Virus record (IMG/VR): IMGVR_UViG_3300022187_000056
Span: 1 to 47,157 of that record
Reading direction: 5' to 3' (one strand)
Source: a virus
Length of the DNA: 47,157 nucleotides
The position numbers and the translations under genes are program-made. The notes under the pieces were generated by a model. The model ran no database searches. It saw nothing but the letters and a program-made list of their open reading frames with translations, and had not been told where the DNA came from. Of this stretch, positions 1-6,307 are shown piece by piece. Positions within the stretch are counted from its first letter, which is position 1, and each line of letters begins with the position of its first letter.

Positions 1-36
1 AAATTATATTTATTAAACATTCACCAAGGGATTGGT

Positions 37-258
37 TTAATATTCACAAATAAATTCGTAATCTTTCATTACTTTATTTATGTATGACTTCATGAAAAAT
101 TCTTGAGTTGATGGGAACCATTCATTTGCATATTTACAAAACCAGTATTTACCACGGTGAATAACCCATCTATTTTTACCGTAATTAAACCACACTATTG
201 CGGTTCCCTTTTCTGGATGAAACCAGATACCTTCTTTAATCTTTACATCTTCTTCCAT
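37..258 (-). CDS. small hypothetical protein
   Basis: This 73-residue protein has many aromatic residues (WFHPEKG, WVIHRGKYWF) and no family I recognise. I chose the ATG at 258 over an in-frame TTG at 285 because AAGGAGA lies about seven bases before the ATG. It is the last gene of the leftward unit that starts near 1561. Read leftward past base 1, the next gene would be the small terminase subunit at the right end of the window. No function is assigned; it is compact and probably soluble. Confidence 0.6.
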   Translation of the reverse strand: MEEDVKIKEGIWFHPEKGTAIVWFNYGKNRWVIHRGKYWFCKYANEWFPSTQEFFMKSYINKVMKDYEFICEY

Positions 259-343
259 TAAGTCTCTCCTTGGTGGACGATCCAAATAGTGACCGCCCCC
301 TTAAATTTTTTTTCAGTCTCTAGAAAAGAAGGGGCCTACCCTT

Positions 344-694
344 TTACTCATGAGCATCTACGAAATGATCGAAGTCATGGTAAACAGGAGAGTTCATATC
401 TAATTTTCTCCTGTCGTAATGACCTATACGTTCACATATTCTCATCCATTGATTAGGTCTGTTCATCTTCTCCATCATTATCATAGCTCCAGCACAATGT
501 TTCACACCTTTGTCCATGTTACTCTTTCCCTGACATGTTGAAGTCTTGTGACAACTGAAAGATTCATCACAGTCTAAAGCTAACGCAATCTCATTAGCTC
601 TTTCGTAACTCAAATAAGGTGTTACGTCTGTTCTAAATGGACAATTATCACAAGGACGAGTGAGTGTTAAATCCACTACAACATTCCTACCCAC
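344..694 (-). CDS. DUF6283-like cysteine-rich phage protein
   Basis: The N-terminal half carries CDNCPFR, the middle FSCHKT, and then CAGAMIMMEK. This cysteine/histidine spacing resembles the small DUF6283 family of phage proteins, which may bind a metal; the function is unknown. The 116-residue frame opens with GTG and overlaps the end of the upstream gene by about 19 bases, which suggests translational coupling. Family assignment is from memory of the motif pattern. The start is uncertain because the ribosome-binding site is weak. Confidence 0.6.
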   Translation of the reverse strand: MGRNVVVDLTLTRPCDNCPFRTDVTPYLSYERANEIALALDCDESFSCHKTSTCQGKSNMDKGVKHCAGAMIMMEKMNRPNQWMRICERIGHYDRRKLDMNSPVYHDFDHFVDAHE

Positions 695-897
695 TCTTTA
701 TGTACTCTCTTCCAAACCTTAGCGTTTGGAGTAACCTTCTCCCAATTGAACGCTCTCATCACCCATCCATTGTTAGGTTCACTTTTACAAAACTCTTCAG
801 GTGCTTTGTTGTGATACTGTTTAACATTATCTGCGTATTGCTTGGTTAGGTTGTACTTCTTTAATAACTCTTCAAACTTTTTAAATAGATCACTCAT
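676..897 (-). CDS. small hypothetical protein
   Basis: A 73-residue charged protein with a predicted N-terminal helix (MSDLFKKFEELLKKY) and a tryptophan-containing C-terminus. The ATG at 897 is preferred over an upstream TTG at 927 because AAGGAAG precedes it at good spacing and it begins one base after the stop of the HNH gene, as expected in a tight operon. No recognisable family. Confidence 0.6.
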   Translation of the reverse strand: MSDLFKKFEELLKKYNLTKQYADNVKQYHNKAPEEFCKSEPNNGWVMRAFNWEKVTPNAKVWKRVHKEWVGML

Positions 898-898
898 A

Positions 899-1300
899 TT
901 ACTTAACTTCCTTTGGTAACTTAACAATTTTTACCTTGATGTTAATATTAAACTTTTCTCTTTGTTCTTTTATCCACTCACTCTTCTCTGCACATAACGG
1001 TACTTTATGTTTATCAAACTTTCCAGTCACGTAGTTGTGACAATACTGACACATAGGACAAAAGTTTTGCTCATTCCAAAAATACTTTTCCTTATCTACT
1101 TTCCACGCTACGTAATGATCCACCACCGTTGATTTAGCACCACACACATAACACTTTGGATTGTGATGTAGGAACCTGAAGCGATACTTATCCCAATTTG
1201 AATCGTAACCTTTCTCTCTAGCCGAGAGTTGTCCTGGTCTTCTATACTTCTTATTCGATACGTGTCGATTGGGTTTAAATTGCTTTGGTTTTTTAGGCAT
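899..1300 (-). CDS. HNH endonuclease
   Basis: 133 residues with the HNH/zinc layout: KCYVCG near residue 49, the catalytic-type VVDHYVAWK near 60, NFCPMCQYCHN near 80. The basic N-terminus fits DNA binding. In HK97-like cos phages a small HNH protein next to the terminase assists cohesive-end cleavage and packaging; that is family knowledge. Here it lies about 900 bases from the left end and would precede the terminase genes (47090 leftward) if the ends are joined, which supports a packaging role over a homing role. ATG start; stop and next ATG are one base apart. Confidence 0.85.
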   Translation of the reverse strand: MPKKPKQFKPNRHVSNKKYRRPGQLSAREKGYDSNWDKYRFRFLHHNPKCYVCGAKSTVVDHYVAWKVDKEKYFWNEQNFCPMCQYCHNYVTGKFDKHKVPLCAEKSEWIKEQREKFNINIKVKIVKLPKEVK

Positions 1301-1303
1301 ATC

Positions 1304-1561
1304 TTATGGTACAGGTAATCCCGCTGGAATGGGTAACTTTTTACTACCTCTTGCGGTGGTTTTAACTACAGCGGGTTTATCAAAGTCCCACATCAAATCT
1401 AACTCATCTTTTATATGGCCAAGGTTATCAGAATGGAAGTGGTGAACTTTTCCGGTTGGATCAGCAACGGCCAGATTGTAGAACTTATAACCCGCCCTGC
1501 TTTGAAAACAAAAGAATATCTCACGTTCTGTTAAACTCTTTAATGCATCAAATATCGTCAT
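1304..1561 (-). CDS. hypothetical protein, first gene of the leftward unit
   Basis: 85 residues. The frame is open upstream to 1678, but the ATG at 1561 follows a GGAGAG ribosome-binding site inside one of three AGTAAACGGAG repeats, and the upstream part reads through operator-like palindromes, so the short form is chosen. The sequence (MTIFDALKSL, DPTGKVHHFH) matches no family I know. As first gene after the control region it may be expressed directly from a promoter around 1600-1750. Confidence 0.6.
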   Translation of the reverse strand: MTIFDALKSLTEREIFFCFQSRAGYKFYNLAVADPTGKVHHFHSDNLGHIKDELDLMWDFDKPAVVKTTARGSKKLPIPAGLPVP

Positions 1562-1626
1562 TATCACTCTCCGTTTACTTAACATTACTATCCACTCCCA
1601 CGTTATATGACAATAGATTAATTTTG

Positions 1627-1637
1627 GAACACTGTTC
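1627..1637. promoter_or_regulatory. operator-like palindrome 1 (GAACACTGTTC)
   Basis: An 11-bp palindrome with GAAC and GTTC arms and a 3-bp centre. An identical copy lies 46 bp away. On the minus strand it sits just upstream of TTAATC and a TATAAC-like element near 1601, so it could overlap a promoter for the leftward unit. Confidence 0.55.
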
Positions 1638-1672
1638 TTTAATACTATCAACTCTCCACCCCCTAACATTTG

Positions 1673-1683
1673 GAACACTGTTC
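1673..1683. promoter_or_regulatory. operator-like palindrome 2 (GAACACTGTTC)
   Basis: Identical to palindrome 1 over 11 bp and sharing the flanking TTTGG/TTC context. It abuts the second CTTCGTTTACT repeat at 1683. Confidence 0.55.
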
Positions 1684-1725
1684 TTCGTTTACTTTTACGT
1701 TTATATTACCCTTCTACACCTTGAA

Positions 1726-1736
1726 GAACTCTGTTC
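1726..1736. promoter_or_regulatory. operator-like palindrome 3 (GAACTCTGTTC)
   Basis: Differs from copies 1 and 2 at one position; the GAAC/GTTC arms are kept. It is 53 bp from copy 2. Confidence 0.5.
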
Positions 1737-2023
1737 TAATTTTTACATTAGTTATTTATAACGCTCCGTTTACTATTTATTAGCGTTGCATTATTTAACG
1801 TAACCAAGGATAACTGTAAGTGTATGATTTTAAAGAGTTTTACATAGTGTAATTTATATGATATTTTTGGAGAGTCCCACCCAAGGGTGTAAATTAGGAA
1901 GCAAATATAGTGCAACATTTGTTTTCTATATTTACTCCCTAACAAAAGGGTGATTAGGCACTTTCCAAAAACCACGCCCGCCCCTTTACATACATAAACC
2001 ATTTTTATTTATTCATTAGTTTA

Positions 2024-2034
2024 GAACATAGTTC
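2024..2034. promoter_or_regulatory. operator-like palindrome 4 (GAACATAGTTC)
   Basis: Same arms with centre ATA, and flanking T/A extends the symmetry to TAGAACATAGTTCTA. It lies 100 bp upstream of the first rightward early gene, so one protein could control both directions. Confidence 0.5.
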
Positions 2035-2073
2035 TATATCTTATCGCATATTATCACACTCTGTTTTCGTCAT

Positions 2074-2103
2074 TTGACTTTCAATTTACTAACGGTGTAC
2101 GGT
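2074..2103 (+). promoter_or_regulatory. candidate early rightward promoter
   Basis: TTGACT at 2074-2079 and TACGGT at 2098-2103 with an 18-bp spacer, about 30 bases before the ATG at 2134. The -10 match is poor, so this is a weak call; operator 4 lies about 40 bp upstream. Confidence 0.3.
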
Positions 2104-2133
2104 TGGGGAAATTTTAAAAAGGAGATAAAACCC

Positions 2134-2610
2134 ATGCCATTTAGAAAGCTAACGACTTACGTTTCTGAACACCACTATAAAGAACTCTATAAGTATGCTG
2201 AAAACAAGAAAATACCTAAGAGTCGTTTATTGGCCATAGCTTTAGATAATGAAATGTCGAATAAGAACCCTTTCGACTACAACCTTGGTGTTGTATCAGC
2301 TAAATCAAATGAGTCAGATCAAGCAAAGATCATCAATTATGTTAAAACTGCTAAAGGTCACTTAGGTAAAGATTTATTATGTTTGTCTCGCCAAGATATA
2401 GGTATCGATGATAAGGCCGATCTTTTAAAAGCTTTAGAAGACCTCATTAAATCTGGTGTTATCGCCACTTATAAAAAACCTAAATTGGCCAATAGGCCTG
2501 AAGAAGCTCCTGGTTATCTTTGCTACAAACTTAAAAGTGACATGTTACCTGACGATAAAGAGAAACGTCGTAAACAGTACGAAAAATTAAAAAAAGAATT
2601 TGAAAATTAA
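2134..2610 (+). CDS. putative DNA-binding early regulator
   Basis: 158 residues from the ATG at 2134, which follows AAGGAGA at ideal spacing; the frame extends upstream to 2074 but without a ribosome-binding site. Residues 1-45 (RKLTTYVSEHHYKELYKYA, then KKIPKSRLLAIALDNEM) look like a strand plus two helices, reminiscent of ribbon-helix-helix proteins. The middle (LSRQDIGIDDKADLLKALED) could be a winged-helix segment, and the C-terminus is a highly charged helix. As the first rightward gene beside the palindrome array it is a candidate binder of those sites; this is inference from position and fold impression only. Confidence 0.55.
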   Translation: MPFRKLTTYVSEHHYKELYKYAENKKIPKSRLLAIALDNEMSNKNPFDYNLGVVSAKSNESDQAKIINYVKTAKGHLGKDLLCLSRQDIGIDDKADLLKALEDLIKSGVIATYKKPKLANRPEEAPGYLCYKLKSDMLPDDKEKRRKQYEKLKKEFEN

Positions 2611-2613
2611 TTA

Positions 2614-2641
2614 TTGACGTACCCTGATTTGGGGTTATATG
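2614..2641 (+). promoter_or_regulatory. sigma70-type promoter
   Basis: TTGACG at 2614-2619 and TATATG at 2636-2641, spacer 16 bp, immediately after the stop of the first early gene and about 45 bases before the next start. This would separate transcription of 2685 onward from the first gene. Confidence 0.5.
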
Positions 2642-2684
2642 CTTTCTAAACATTGAGACTTATTCTTTTGGAGACTTAAAACAA

Positions 2685-2936
2685 ATGAACGATTTAGTAA
2701 CGAGTGCTAATTACCACTATAAAGGTAGCGCACATGTGTCGCACGACATGGAAGTTTATAATATCCTTGGTTTCGTTAAACTTAAAGAACCTGTAACAGG
2801 TGAATGGGTTGAAGCGGTATCTTACGTTAAATACTACGACCCGCATGTGATATTCGTAAGAGAATTAGACGACTTTAAAAATAAATTTACGATCTCTCAC
2901 GAATTGGTCCCTAGTAGGGAAGGAGTTGAATTATGA
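2685..2936 (+). CDS. DUF1653-like small protein
   Basis: 83 residues with a GEWVEAVSYVKYYDP core followed by IFVRELDDFKNKF, the pattern of the small DUF1653 fold (a compact beta domain found in phages and bacteria; no reaction known). The start is ATG with GGAGA upstream. The TGA stop overlaps the ATG of the HTH gene (ATGA), so the two are probably translated together. Assignment is from motif memory and moderate. Confidence 0.55.
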   Translation: MNDLVTSANYHYKGSAHVSHDMEVYNILGFVKLKEPVTGEWVEAVSYVKYYDPHVIFVRELDDFKNKFTISHELVPSREGVEL

Positions 2937-3202
2937 CTAACACACTACCAAGGATTGATAACACCCCTTTAAGAGGTGATAACACCCCTTTAACAAAGAA
3001 CACCCACACCCCTTTAACAGGTGATGAAGTACATTCGTTTATGAAACGCTTCTCCCTCGACATTAACCAATTTGCAAAATTATTAGGTGTATCGCCCCAA
3101 GCGGTTAGACTCTGGATCACAGGTTCCCGCCCCTTTAATGAAACAAACTCGCGACTATTGAGAATGTTTGAACGTAGGCCTTCGCTTATGGGAGAGTTTT
3201 AA
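2933..3202 (+). CDS. Xre-type helix-turn-helix protein
   Basis: 89 residues. Residues 32-70 form a clear HTH: FMKRFSLDINQFAKLLGVSP, then AVRLWITGSRPF. Residues 8-30 are low complexity (NTPL repeated), encoded by three ACACCCCTTTAA repeats, so this stretch may matter as DNA more than as protein. ATGA overlap with the upstream gene; the ParB-like gene follows 20 bases on. Probably a small DNA-binding protein, possibly autoregulatory. Confidence 0.75.
   Translation: MTNTLPRIDNTPLRGDNTPLTKNTHTPLTGDEVHSFMKRFSLDINQFAKLLGVSPQAVRLWITGSRPFNETNSRLLRMFERRPSLMGEF
2961..3017. repeat. three iteron-like ACACCCCTTTAA repeats
   Basis: Exact 12-bp copies at 2961-2972, 2982-2993 and 3006-3017, at 21- and 24-bp intervals, that is about two helical turns. 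Copies 1 and 3 continue into AGGTGAT. They lie inside the 5' end of the HTH gene and 200 bp before the ParB-like gene, so they could be an operator, a partition site or part of an origin. Confidence 0.7.
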
Positions 3203-3222
3203 TAATAACTAAGGAGACTAAA

Positions 3223-4038
3223 ATGTTATTGAAAAAAGTAAAGTTAAGTGATGTAGCTCTTATTGAAAACTCAAGAGCTAATGAAGAAGATTGTTCCGAG
3301 CTTATGGAGTCAATTAAAGAATCCGGTTTGATTCAGCCAGTTGTTGTGACTAAAGCTTTTAATGGTAGAGGTAAAAAACCTTATGTATTGGTGGCGGGCA
3401 ATCGTCGTTTTAGGGCCGTTAAAAATTTAGGTGAAGCATCGGTTGACGCTGTTATTAACGACAATATTAAGGATATGGCCGACCTCTTGGTTTTTAATAT
3501 GTCTGAAAACTTGCAACGTAAAGATGTTTCAGCTTTTGAACAAGGTAGACTTCTCAAACTTCTTATTACTAAACATTTCCTAACGAAAAAAGAGTGTTCC
3601 GTTCGTTTAGGTATTACTGAAGCAAGAGTAGAATCGTTACTCAATGCTTTTGGTGCTTTCCCTCAAAAATACACTGAGAAGATTACCACCGATACCAATG
3701 CCGTTAGAAAAAAAGGTTTAGTTGGTTTAAGTACCGCTACAACCGTTGCGAATCTTCAAAAATCTAACCTTATTAGTAGGTCAGAAGGACAAGAAATTTT
3801 AGACGGCGTTCTAAATGGAAAGTATAACTCTACAACTGTTAGAGCAATGGCCGGAACCATAAGAAAAGGTGCATCTTTTAGACAGTTTAAAAATGGTTCT
3901 AAAAGTATTGGTTACACCACTGTTAGGGTTCCTCTTTACGTATCGGAAAAAGAAGACATTGAAGGTGGTATAACAGAATATCTAATGCAGTTGATTTATG
4001 GTGAGAGTAAAGATCATTTTACTCGACCGAGGTTTTAA
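3223..4038 (+). CDS. parB: ParB-like partition/nuclease-domain protein
   Basis: 271 residues. The N-terminal ParB/sulfiredoxin-type domain is clear: SIKESGLIQPVVVTKA near 30-45, VLVAGNRRFRAVKNLGEA near 55-72, and the conserved SENLQRKDVSAFEQGR near 93-108. A helical DNA-binding segment follows (KKECSVRLGITEARVESLL). In ParB proteins these regions form the nucleotide pocket and the centromere-binding HTH. The start is ATG after AAGGAGA. I see no ParA ATPase nearby, so the protein may act alone as regulator or DNA organiser, as in many phages. The next gene begins right after its stop. Confidence 0.85.
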   Translation: MLLKKVKLSDVALIENSRANEEDCSELMESIKESGLIQPVVVTKAFNGRGKKPYVLVAGNRRFRAVKNLGEASVDAVINDNIKDMADLLVFNMSENLQRKDVSAFEQGRLLKLLITKHFLTKKECSVRLGITEARVESLLNAFGAFPQKYTEKITTDTNAVRKKGLVGLSTATTVANLQKSNLISRSEGQEILDGVLNGKYNSTTVRAMAGTIRKGASFRQFKNGSKSIGYTTVRVPLYVSEKEDIEGGITEYLMQLIYGESKDHFTRPRF

Positions 4039-4293
4039 ATGATAACAGTAACAGCAGGTAAGGTGAGCGTTACAGGTAGAAACTTTACAAGTATCTCTCC
4101 CGACTTCCTAAGTGAATTAAGAAAGAGTGCAGGTCTTAGTCATAGGGCGGTGGCTAGTTTAGTAGGTTACAAAAGTTCAACAGGATATAGCGGTTATGAG
4201 TATGGTGAAGCGACTCCTTCAATTGATACGTTCACCAAGATAGTTAAGGCAATTGTGCCTGGTAAAGAGTTAAAGATAAAGGTGGGGTTGTAG
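4039..4293 (+). CDS. Xre/Cro-type HTH protein
   Basis: 84 residues with a lambda-repressor-like HTH: FLSELRKSAGLSHRAVASLV near 24-43, then GYEYGEATPSIDTFTKIVKA. No effector or cleavage domain. The ATG follows the ParB-like stop with no gap, implying coupled translation. A second small HTH protein in the same early unit suggests a two-protein switch, but the palindromes near 1627-2034 cannot be assigned to either from sequence. Confidence 0.75.
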   Translation: MITVTAGKVSVTGRNFTSISPDFLSELRKSAGLSHRAVASLVGYKSSTGYSGYEYGEATPSIDTFTKIVKAIVPGKELKIKVGL

Positions 4294-4345
4294 ATGCCTA
4301 GATATAGAGGAATTAGTAGTAAGGTTATCGTAAGAGGTTAAAATA

Positions 4346-4594
4346 ATGAGTTTAGAATTTATAGTAGGGTCATCAATTGTTGGAGGAATATCTGCACTCT
4401 TGGCGATACTAGGTTTTATTTATTATAAGTATAAAGATAACGAAGACGTTAAGAATATAGTTGATTTCGCCATAACTTTTATAGTCGGCACAGTGTTTTT
4501 AGTATTTTTCATACTGTTTCTCTACAGTGTAGTTATCCCTTTCGTAGGCGCAACGGCCATAGAATGGTGGAACGTAATTGTGAGTTGGTTTTAA
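4346..4594 (+). CDS. small membrane protein, two to three helices
   Basis: 82 residues: hydrophobic segments at about 4-26 (FIVGSSIVGGISALLAILGF) and 40-68 (DFAITFIVGTVFLVFFILFL), with a charged KYKDNEDVK loop between. Such early-expressed small membrane proteins are often involved in superinfection exclusion or host takeover, but nothing here proves a role. It is remote from the lysis genes, so a holin function is less likely. Confidence 0.6.
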   Translation: MSLEFIVGSSIVGGISALLAILGFIYYKYKDNEDVKNIVDFAITFIVGTVFLVFFILFLYSVVIPFVGATAIEWWNVIVSWF

Positions 4595-4612
4595 ACTTAA
4601 AGGGTATTGGTT

Positions 4613-4843
4613 ATGACACCGTTAAACATGTTATTAGTTAGTAATTTTATTTTCACTCTTCACAAACTGGATCGTTTTGAAAGAAAGTCTTTAAATGTTT
4701 GTACTTTATATAGTCGCACAGTTGAAGACTATACTCCATTGTTATGCGGTTGTTCTAAGCAACTTGGTGTACGTAAAAAGTCCAAGAGACTATTTAAGAT
4801 TTGTCAGTTATTGAAAAAAGAAAGAGGTGAGTATGACTTGTGA
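4613..4843 (+). CDS. small basic cysteine-containing protein
   Basis: 76 residues from the ATG at 4613, preceded by AAGGG; an in-frame TTG lies six bases upstream. It contains NVCTLYSR, LLCGCSKQ and FKICQLLKK, with basic residues concentrated at the C-terminus. No family recognised. It overlaps the start of the next small gene by 11 bases. Confidence 0.5.
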   Translation: MTPLNMLLVSNFIFTLHKLDRFERKSLNVCTLYSRTVEDYTPLLCGCSKQLGVRKKSKRLFKICQLLKKERGEYDL

Positions 4844-4964
4844 AATGAAAAAAGAACGCGACGAGCTTGCAAAAGCATTGCTGCAATCGCACGAACAATA
4901 CTATGGTGGTGATGATTACGAGAGAGCAATCCAACTCGCCAAGAGGATAAAGGGGGGAGAGTGA
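4833..4964 (+). CDS. 43-residue hypothetical protein
   Basis: A short frame too small for most gene callers: ATG at 4833 preceded by AAAGAGGTG and stopping at 4964. It is helical and charged (MTCEMKKERDELAKALLQ, then YERAIQLAKRI). Its TGA overlaps the ATG of the following gene (TGATG), the usual coupling in this operon, which is the main support. Confidence 0.55.
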   Translation: MTCEMKKERDELAKALLQSHEQYYGGDDYERAIQLAKRIKGGE

Positions 4965-5167
4965 TGAGTGACATAACATACTTAGATAAAATACATAAAG
5001 ATTTAGAACGTATTTCCCATCAACGTAAGAATGTTACTAGCGATGGTTTAACCGTTTACGAAAGAGAAAATCTTGAACTCTTGGCGTTCATGGCAAAACG
5101 GTTAATTAATATAGAAATAAGAATTGACGAGTTAAACGAAACAGTTTGGAAAAATACGGAACATTAA
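4964..5167 (+). CDS. small helical hypothetical protein
   Basis: 67 residues from the ATG at 4964, preceded by a strong GGGGGGAGAG purine run. The sequence is predicted helical with heptad-like spacing (LAFMAKRLINIEIRIDELNE), so it may form a coiled coil. Its TAA overlaps the ATG of the next gene (TAATG). No family recognised. Confidence 0.55.
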   Translation: MSDITYLDKIHKDLERISHQRKNVTSDGLTVYERENLELLAFMAKRLINIEIRIDELNETVWKNTEH

Positions 5168-5424
5168 TGAACGATAAAATATTTAAACCCGGTGTTTATT
5201 TAAAACCTAATGGTGACTTAGTTGCAATCTTTACTGAATTGAGTGACGACGGTGTTTACTGGAAAGTGATGGACGGTAGAAAGTGTACCAACAAAGTGTT
5301 AAATTCTTTTTACAAAATGCAAGGTTTACCTAGACCTTATATGGAATGGACTTCCAATTCACCTCGATTAGGGTGGGGTGGAACTGAGTTCTTATTAAAG
5401 TGCGAATACTTAGGTGAGCTTTAA
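5167..5424 (+). CDS. hypothetical protein, last gene of the early rightward unit
   Basis: 85 residues from the ATG at 5167, which overlaps the previous stop; an upstream in-frame ATG at 5146 is less likely because it lies inside the previous gene without a ribosome-binding site. It has KPGVYLKPNGDLVAIF at the start and WTSNSPRLGWGG later. The stop at 5422-5424 interlocks with the stop of a convergent gene through the palindrome TTAA. Confidence 0.6.
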   Translation: MNDKIFKPGVYLKPNGDLVAIFTELSDDGVYWKVMDGRKCTNKVLNSFYKMQGLPRPYMEWTSNSPRLGWGGTEFLLKCEYLGEL

Positions 5425-5585
5425 TTGTTCGCCTTCGCTTTTTTCAATCTGTCCCGCAACTCTTTGGGCATGGGCCATTTTCCCCACATTTTATAGGACT
5501 CATCGATCCAATCGTTGATGAAACGAAGAGTGTATTCTAAGTAATCCAAACGTTTTTTCATGTCGCGTATTTCTTTTTCAGTCAC
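5421..5585 (-). CDS. 54-residue hypothetical protein
   Basis: This frame begins with GTG overlapping the TGA of the upstream gene (GTGA) and ends at a TAA whose complement overlaps the convergent gene's stop. The product is charged and probably helical (TEKEIRDMKKRLDYLEYTL, then MWGKWPMPKELRDRLKKAK). The start/stop overlap and protein-like composition support it, although it is short. No family recognised. Confidence 0.6.
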   Translation of the reverse strand: MTEKEIRDMKKRLDYLEYTLRFINDWIDESYKMWGKWPMPKELRDRLKKAKANN

Positions 5586-5770
5586 CCTTCACTCTCCAAT
5601 AATCTTTTCTTTTTCAAGTAAACCGATCCGTTGAATTTTGTTTCAACTTTAAACTTTGGTTTAGTCGGTCGCCTGTTAAGTCTATTTTTATCTCTAACAG
5701 TATTACAAAACTCTTTTTCACCGTCAGATAATTTAATGTTTTTCAACGCTTCTTTAGTGGTGTTTTTCAT
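5582..5770 (-). CDS. small basic hypothetical protein
   Basis: 62 residues, strongly basic (NRLNRRPTKPKFK, LKKKRLLESEG), so nucleic-acid contact is possible. The ATG overlaps the preceding stop as ATGA and the stop overlaps the next GTG. No known family. Confidence 0.55.
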   Translation of the reverse strand: MKNTTKEALKNIKLSDGEKEFCNTVRDKNRLNRRPTKPKFKVETKFNGSVYLKKKRLLESEG

Positions 5771-6024
5771 TCTATCCTCGCTCGTTCAACAGTTAACTTA
5801 GCTTCTACCAATACTCTCGCTCTATTCAAGCAATCTTGGTAATCCATTATCTTTTTATTTCTTCGCCACATGACAGATGCTAAACAACCAACGCAAGTTA
5901 TCTTCTCTTGATCCAGAGTTGATTCAAACCCCCACAAAGCTTTCGAGTTGCAAAAGTTCTGTTCATGGTGAACTATTGTTTCATCGTATTTACGTTTAAC
6001 GGTCTTGTGGTATTTACTGTTCAT
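5767..6024 (-). CDS. small hypothetical protein with possible zinc site
   Basis: 85 residues, basic N-terminus (MNSKYHKTVKRKYDE), then HHEQNFCNSKALWGF and ITCVGCLASVMWRRNKK. The CxxC at about residues 44-47 plus the upstream cysteine and histidines could bind a metal. It overlaps the upstream zinc-finger gene by 11 bases. No family recognised. Confidence 0.55.
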   Translation of the reverse strand: MNSKYHKTVKRKYDETIVHHEQNFCNSKALWGFESTLDQEKITCVGCLASVMWRRNKKIMDYQDCLNRARVLVEAKLTVERARIE

Positions 6025-6307
6025 TATGTTCCAGCTTGCATTTAGGACAGATCATTCCTCTACTTCTCGCCCATATATAACAGCAATCATCGTTATCGCA
6101 TTGAGCGTAAAGCGTGGGGAATTGCTCTATTTTATTTTCCATTTTTCGCGCCCACTGTATTTTATTTCTACAAACGTTACAGTAACTTCTAGGTGTTCCT
6201 TTCCAACTAGACATTGAAAAACGACTAAAAGGTAAAACCTCTTTACAACCGTTACACTCTTTTATCTTTCGTTCGTGACAAGTGAACGAAGCTACACCTT
6301 TAGGCAT
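6014..6307 (-). CDS. zinc-ribbon protein
   Basis: 97 residues with two cysteine clusters: KECNGCKEVLPFSRF pairing with SYCNVCRNKIQWARK (residues about 17-50), and QCDNDDCCYIW pairing with MICPKCKLEH near the C-terminus. The first cluster resembles the zinc-binding half of endonuclease VII/HNH-type phage proteins, but I see no catalytic histidine motif, so a DNA- or RNA-binding adaptor is as likely. Its start overlaps the end of the primase-helicase gene by eight bases, suggesting coupled expression with replication proteins. Confidence 0.65.
   Translation of the reverse strand: MPKGVASFTCHERKIKECNGCKEVLPFSRFSMSSWKGTPRSYCNVCRNKIQWARKMENKIEQFPTLYAQCDNDDCCYIWARSRGMICPKCKLEHNEQ

Larger units (their letters stand above)
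1569..1774. repeat. three CTYCGTTTACT direct repeats
   Basis: Copies at 1569-1579, 1683-1693 and 1764-1774, alternating with the GAAC-N3-GTTC palindromes. The first copy, read on the minus strand as AGTAAACGGAG, contains the ribosome-binding site of the 1304-1561 gene. The array may have arisen by duplication of a leader-plus-operator unit. Confidence 0.5.
1562..2133. promoter_or_regulatory. divergent control region, no convincing gene
   Basis: This 572-bp interval separates the leftward unit (start 1561) from the rightward early unit (start 2134). It holds four GAAC-N3-GTTC palindromes, three CTYCGTTTACT direct repeats, a 14-bp imperfect inverted repeat at 1897-1910/1926-1939, and direct copies of AAGGGTG-ATTAGG at 1883-1898 and 1946-1958. 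Reading frames here lack ribosome-binding sites and protein-like composition. The layout suggests a repressor-controlled divergent switch; promoters are only weakly recognisable. Confidence 0.6.

Noticed and set aside
1456-1761. 101-codon plus-strand frame
   Set aside because: Antisense to a gene with a good ribosome-binding site and across the operators; leucine/serine-rich shadow.
1748-2002. 84-codon minus-strand frame in the control region
   Set aside because: No ribosome-binding site, unusual composition, and it runs through repeats and an inverted repeat; treated as noncoding.
4294-4341. 15-codon frame after the second HTH gene
   Set aside because: Starts well (ATG after GGTGGGG) but too short to separate from chance; left out as a gene.
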